Shown here piece by piece: positions 31,601 to 33,743 of a stretch of 33,743 nucleotides of DNA. Where the stretch lies: the NCBI GenBank assembly GCA_002633005.1, contig NMRA01000203.1, positions 377,401 to 411,143 on the forward strand, given 5' to 3'. The DNA comes from Phoronis australis (Eukaryota; Phoronida; Phoronidae). Both the position numbers and the translations under genes were made by a program. Within the stretch, counting starts at the first letter, position 1, and each line of letters begins with the position of its first letter. The notes beneath the pieces are model-generated. The model searched no databases. It was not told the DNA's origin and saw only the letters and a program-made list of their open reading frames with translations.

Positions 31601-33231
31601 CCATGGATGTTATTATATCCGAAAATTTCAGTTGATCCATTATTGTTGTTTTATTTGCCCACATATATATTCTAATTGAAGAAGTATATCTGCGTTTGCT
31701 GATAATGTCACAGTAAACTAAATGTGCGTACAAAAGACTTGAGACGTTCGCCATAAGCCAGAAATGCGATAAATCGGAGTCGTGGGTTGTGGTCTTGTGG
31801 ACTGGTACCATTCGTGATTCGGAAGCAGAAGATATTGGTTTTATTATTGTTTGAAATAAAAGGTGCTCGCATACTTATTGTCAATTCTGTTATACAAAGC
31901 ACTGTAGAAAATAACCTGCTTTGGAATTACAAGAAATCCAGTAGGCAAAATATTGAAATTCAAATGCGCGTGAGACGATTATTATGTAAGATTACCCTCT
32001 AATGATTATCTCAAGTCTTATTAATAACGTTAGCAGTAGCCTTTATCACTAAAGCCATTCAGTGTTTTGGGACAGTGTTTGACTGCAGGAATTACTTTCC
32101 ACTAGAGCAATACACGTACTATGAAACTGGTCACATCAAACTATAATCACTTTTAAGCACTGAAAATCAAAGCATTCTGTGTAGTTTGAAACCTGAAACA
32201 ACAAACGCTTAGCATTCTACACTCTCAACTATCACTGGGGATAACTGAGGAAAGTCGGGGTATTGTGCGCTGTGAGATCAAAGGAAACCTCGCTGGTCAT
32301 GGGCATCGGAGAGTTTTTTGTTTCCTTTTCCGAAGTACGTCTAATGTTTTTCCAGTGATCTCAGTCTAAATTGCTGCATAAATACCACCCATTTCAATTT
32401 TTGTATTATACTACTACAAATTTCAAAAGGGATATAACATAATATCACTCGCGATATTTCGATGTCCTCTTTAACCAAGCCCCAAGTGGCTAAACCGATC
32501 ACCTCAAAGAAGAGATATCTGGGTTGTAATGCCATCTAGTTGAGTAGTTTTCCAATAACACACTCATTCTCGCGCAGGCCAAATATCAACCCTCATGTTG
32601 ATCCACACAGTCAAGAAAAGCAGGAACATATAGCTCCGTAATCAATGAGACTACCTGGTGTGATTTTACTCCCTTTCGTCACCTCTCTGTCCTTACTAGC
32701 ACACTGCATTGCTGTGCTTCCATTTTCATCTTCGACGTGGATTACGTGGTGCATGCGTGTTCCTCGATTTGTGACACTGTGCAAATAAACGGGCACTCGG
32801 CTTTGTTTGTTTAGTACCTGGTGTCATTATGCCCTACCGATTTGCAGCGTATTTCTTTCTACACGCAAACCCGAAACTACATAAACAAGTGTATACTGAT
32901 GTCTTTGCGCAGTAAAATCCGCAAACTAAGAGAACGGGTAAATTTTGTCACCATAGACCAATCTCAGTTAAATTTCACGTAGTCATTGATGGAGCACGAA
33001 AAACGAGGCTCGAGTCTAGGTTGCAGAATTAGGGTCGGCGATCGTCATCAGTCAATGAGCTAAGCTAACAATTAGTTTAATCATAGACAATAGTACATGG
33101 ACAGCCAACTCCGTATACTTTCAATGGACGAAATCTGTGACCTTACACACAAGCCCTTACGTCATTATTCACTGGCGACATCTGGCTAAATTATCTGGTG
33201 CAAGTTCCGGCAAGTAGGTCGTCTGCTAATC
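31601..33231. other. no gene established
   Basis: AT-rich. Two unassigned - strand frames: 32341-32535 (ATG, 64 aa) and 32611-32796 (non-ATG start, internal MHHVIHVEDENG). Neither is recognised. Confidence 0.4.
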
Positions 33232-33426
33232 ATGGTCAGCTACTGTGTGGCCGGTTGTTCGGCCACACACGCGAAATGCAAAGGAATTAGCCTCCATACC
33301 ATCTGAAGACCCCATAATCGGCTGCGGGAAGAAAACCTTACTTCTTGTGTCAACGTGAATGGCAGTTGTTTCAGCAATAAGACTTTATACATTTGTTCAA
33401 GGCACTTCGAAGATGAATTTTTTTAA
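33232..33426 (+). pseudogene. THAP-domain sequence with in-frame stop
   Basis: ATG at 33232 gives MVSYCVAGCSATHAKCKG and ISLHTI, then TGA at 33304-33306. The same frame resumes NGSCFSNKTLYICSRHFEDE and stops at 33424. CVAGC, LH and CSRHF are the THAP zinc-finger landmarks in the right order and spacing (C..C and C..H). A better match to the middle (SEDP..KK) lies in the next frame, so one small insertion or deletion on each side, or sequencing error, is likely. It is too short for a whole gene; host gene or transposon origin is undecided. Confidence 0.65.
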
Positions 33427-33743
33427 GAGACTCTACTACTTAGTCTTAATCCTGTCTTCACAAATCCACTTTTGTTTTCTCCGTTTTGATGAAAACTATC
33501 TGGTAAACTTTTTGACGAAAATTATCCGCTAAATTTATTCCAAAGGTAGTGACTCGTAAACTCCTGTCCTTACGAGGAAGTTCAGCCATAGCCTAGTGTG
33601 CGAATTAACCAAGTTACTCTTCGCTGGCCCTGATCAGACTGTTGGTCTCAGCAGAATGCGCACATTTGGCCAGGATTTGGATCAGCGATTTCAACACATT
33701 CACATTCGTGTACAAATAAATAGAACGCTGGTAAAACCTTTAA
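33427..33743. other. no gene seen to window end
   Basis: AT-rich sequence after the THAP relic. If that THAP belongs to a longer gene, more of it may lie here or beyond the window. Confidence 0.45.

Overview
The window looks like AT-rich nuclear DNA of an invertebrate animal, most likely a cnidarian such as a coral or sea anemone. The reasons are one intron-split metazoan gene, GT-AG splice sites, and dense decayed transposons of kinds common in such genomes (Penelope-like, Ngaro-like tyrosine-recombinase, CR1/Jockey/L2-type LINEs, THAP elements, MITEs). Cnidarian assignment is inference; nothing here names the species. There is no bacterial gene organisation and no CRISPR array.

The one convincing intact gene is on the + strand: a peripherin-2/ROM1-type tetraspanin in four exons (2544-3124, 3784-4012, 7238-7418, 8645-8937). 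The exons join in frame to 427 aa, followed by AATAAA at 9029. Its first two introns fall where I recall the two coding introns of vertebrate PRPH2. Intron 2 holds an inverted pair of Penelope GIY-YIG fragments, a tandem array with a CTATCGATAG core, and an old 252-bp duplication.

Weaker genes are a lysine-rich ORF on the - strand (315-947) and a splice-bounded exon on the - strand (29769-30023) that encodes a type II membrane-anchor-like N-terminus. A THAP domain with a premature stop lies at 33232-33426.

From about 9 kb onward the window is mostly repeats. In order: a 42-bp x 6 minisatellite (11666-11917); a MITE with 68-bp TIRs (14365-14926); a decayed endonuclease/RT LINE (19830-22008); a THAP-encoding element with 162-bp TIRs and TTAA ends, holding an assembly gap (22009-22635); a GGGCCC-ended MITE (22714-23099); a tRNA-like SINE head next to a 22-bp perfect palindrome; a nested-hairpin MITE (23811-23966); a broken Ngaro-like recombinase plus SGNH hydrolase on the - strand (25870-27190); a LINE tail and a Penelope fragment with a 5' inversion and a hammerhead-like motif (30788-31600).

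Three isolated single N characters (14926, 25340, 28309) sit exactly at repeat boundaries. At two of them the flanks are roughly 99% identical direct copies (548 and 459 bp). These are best read as unmerged contig overlaps, so the local copy number there should not be trusted.
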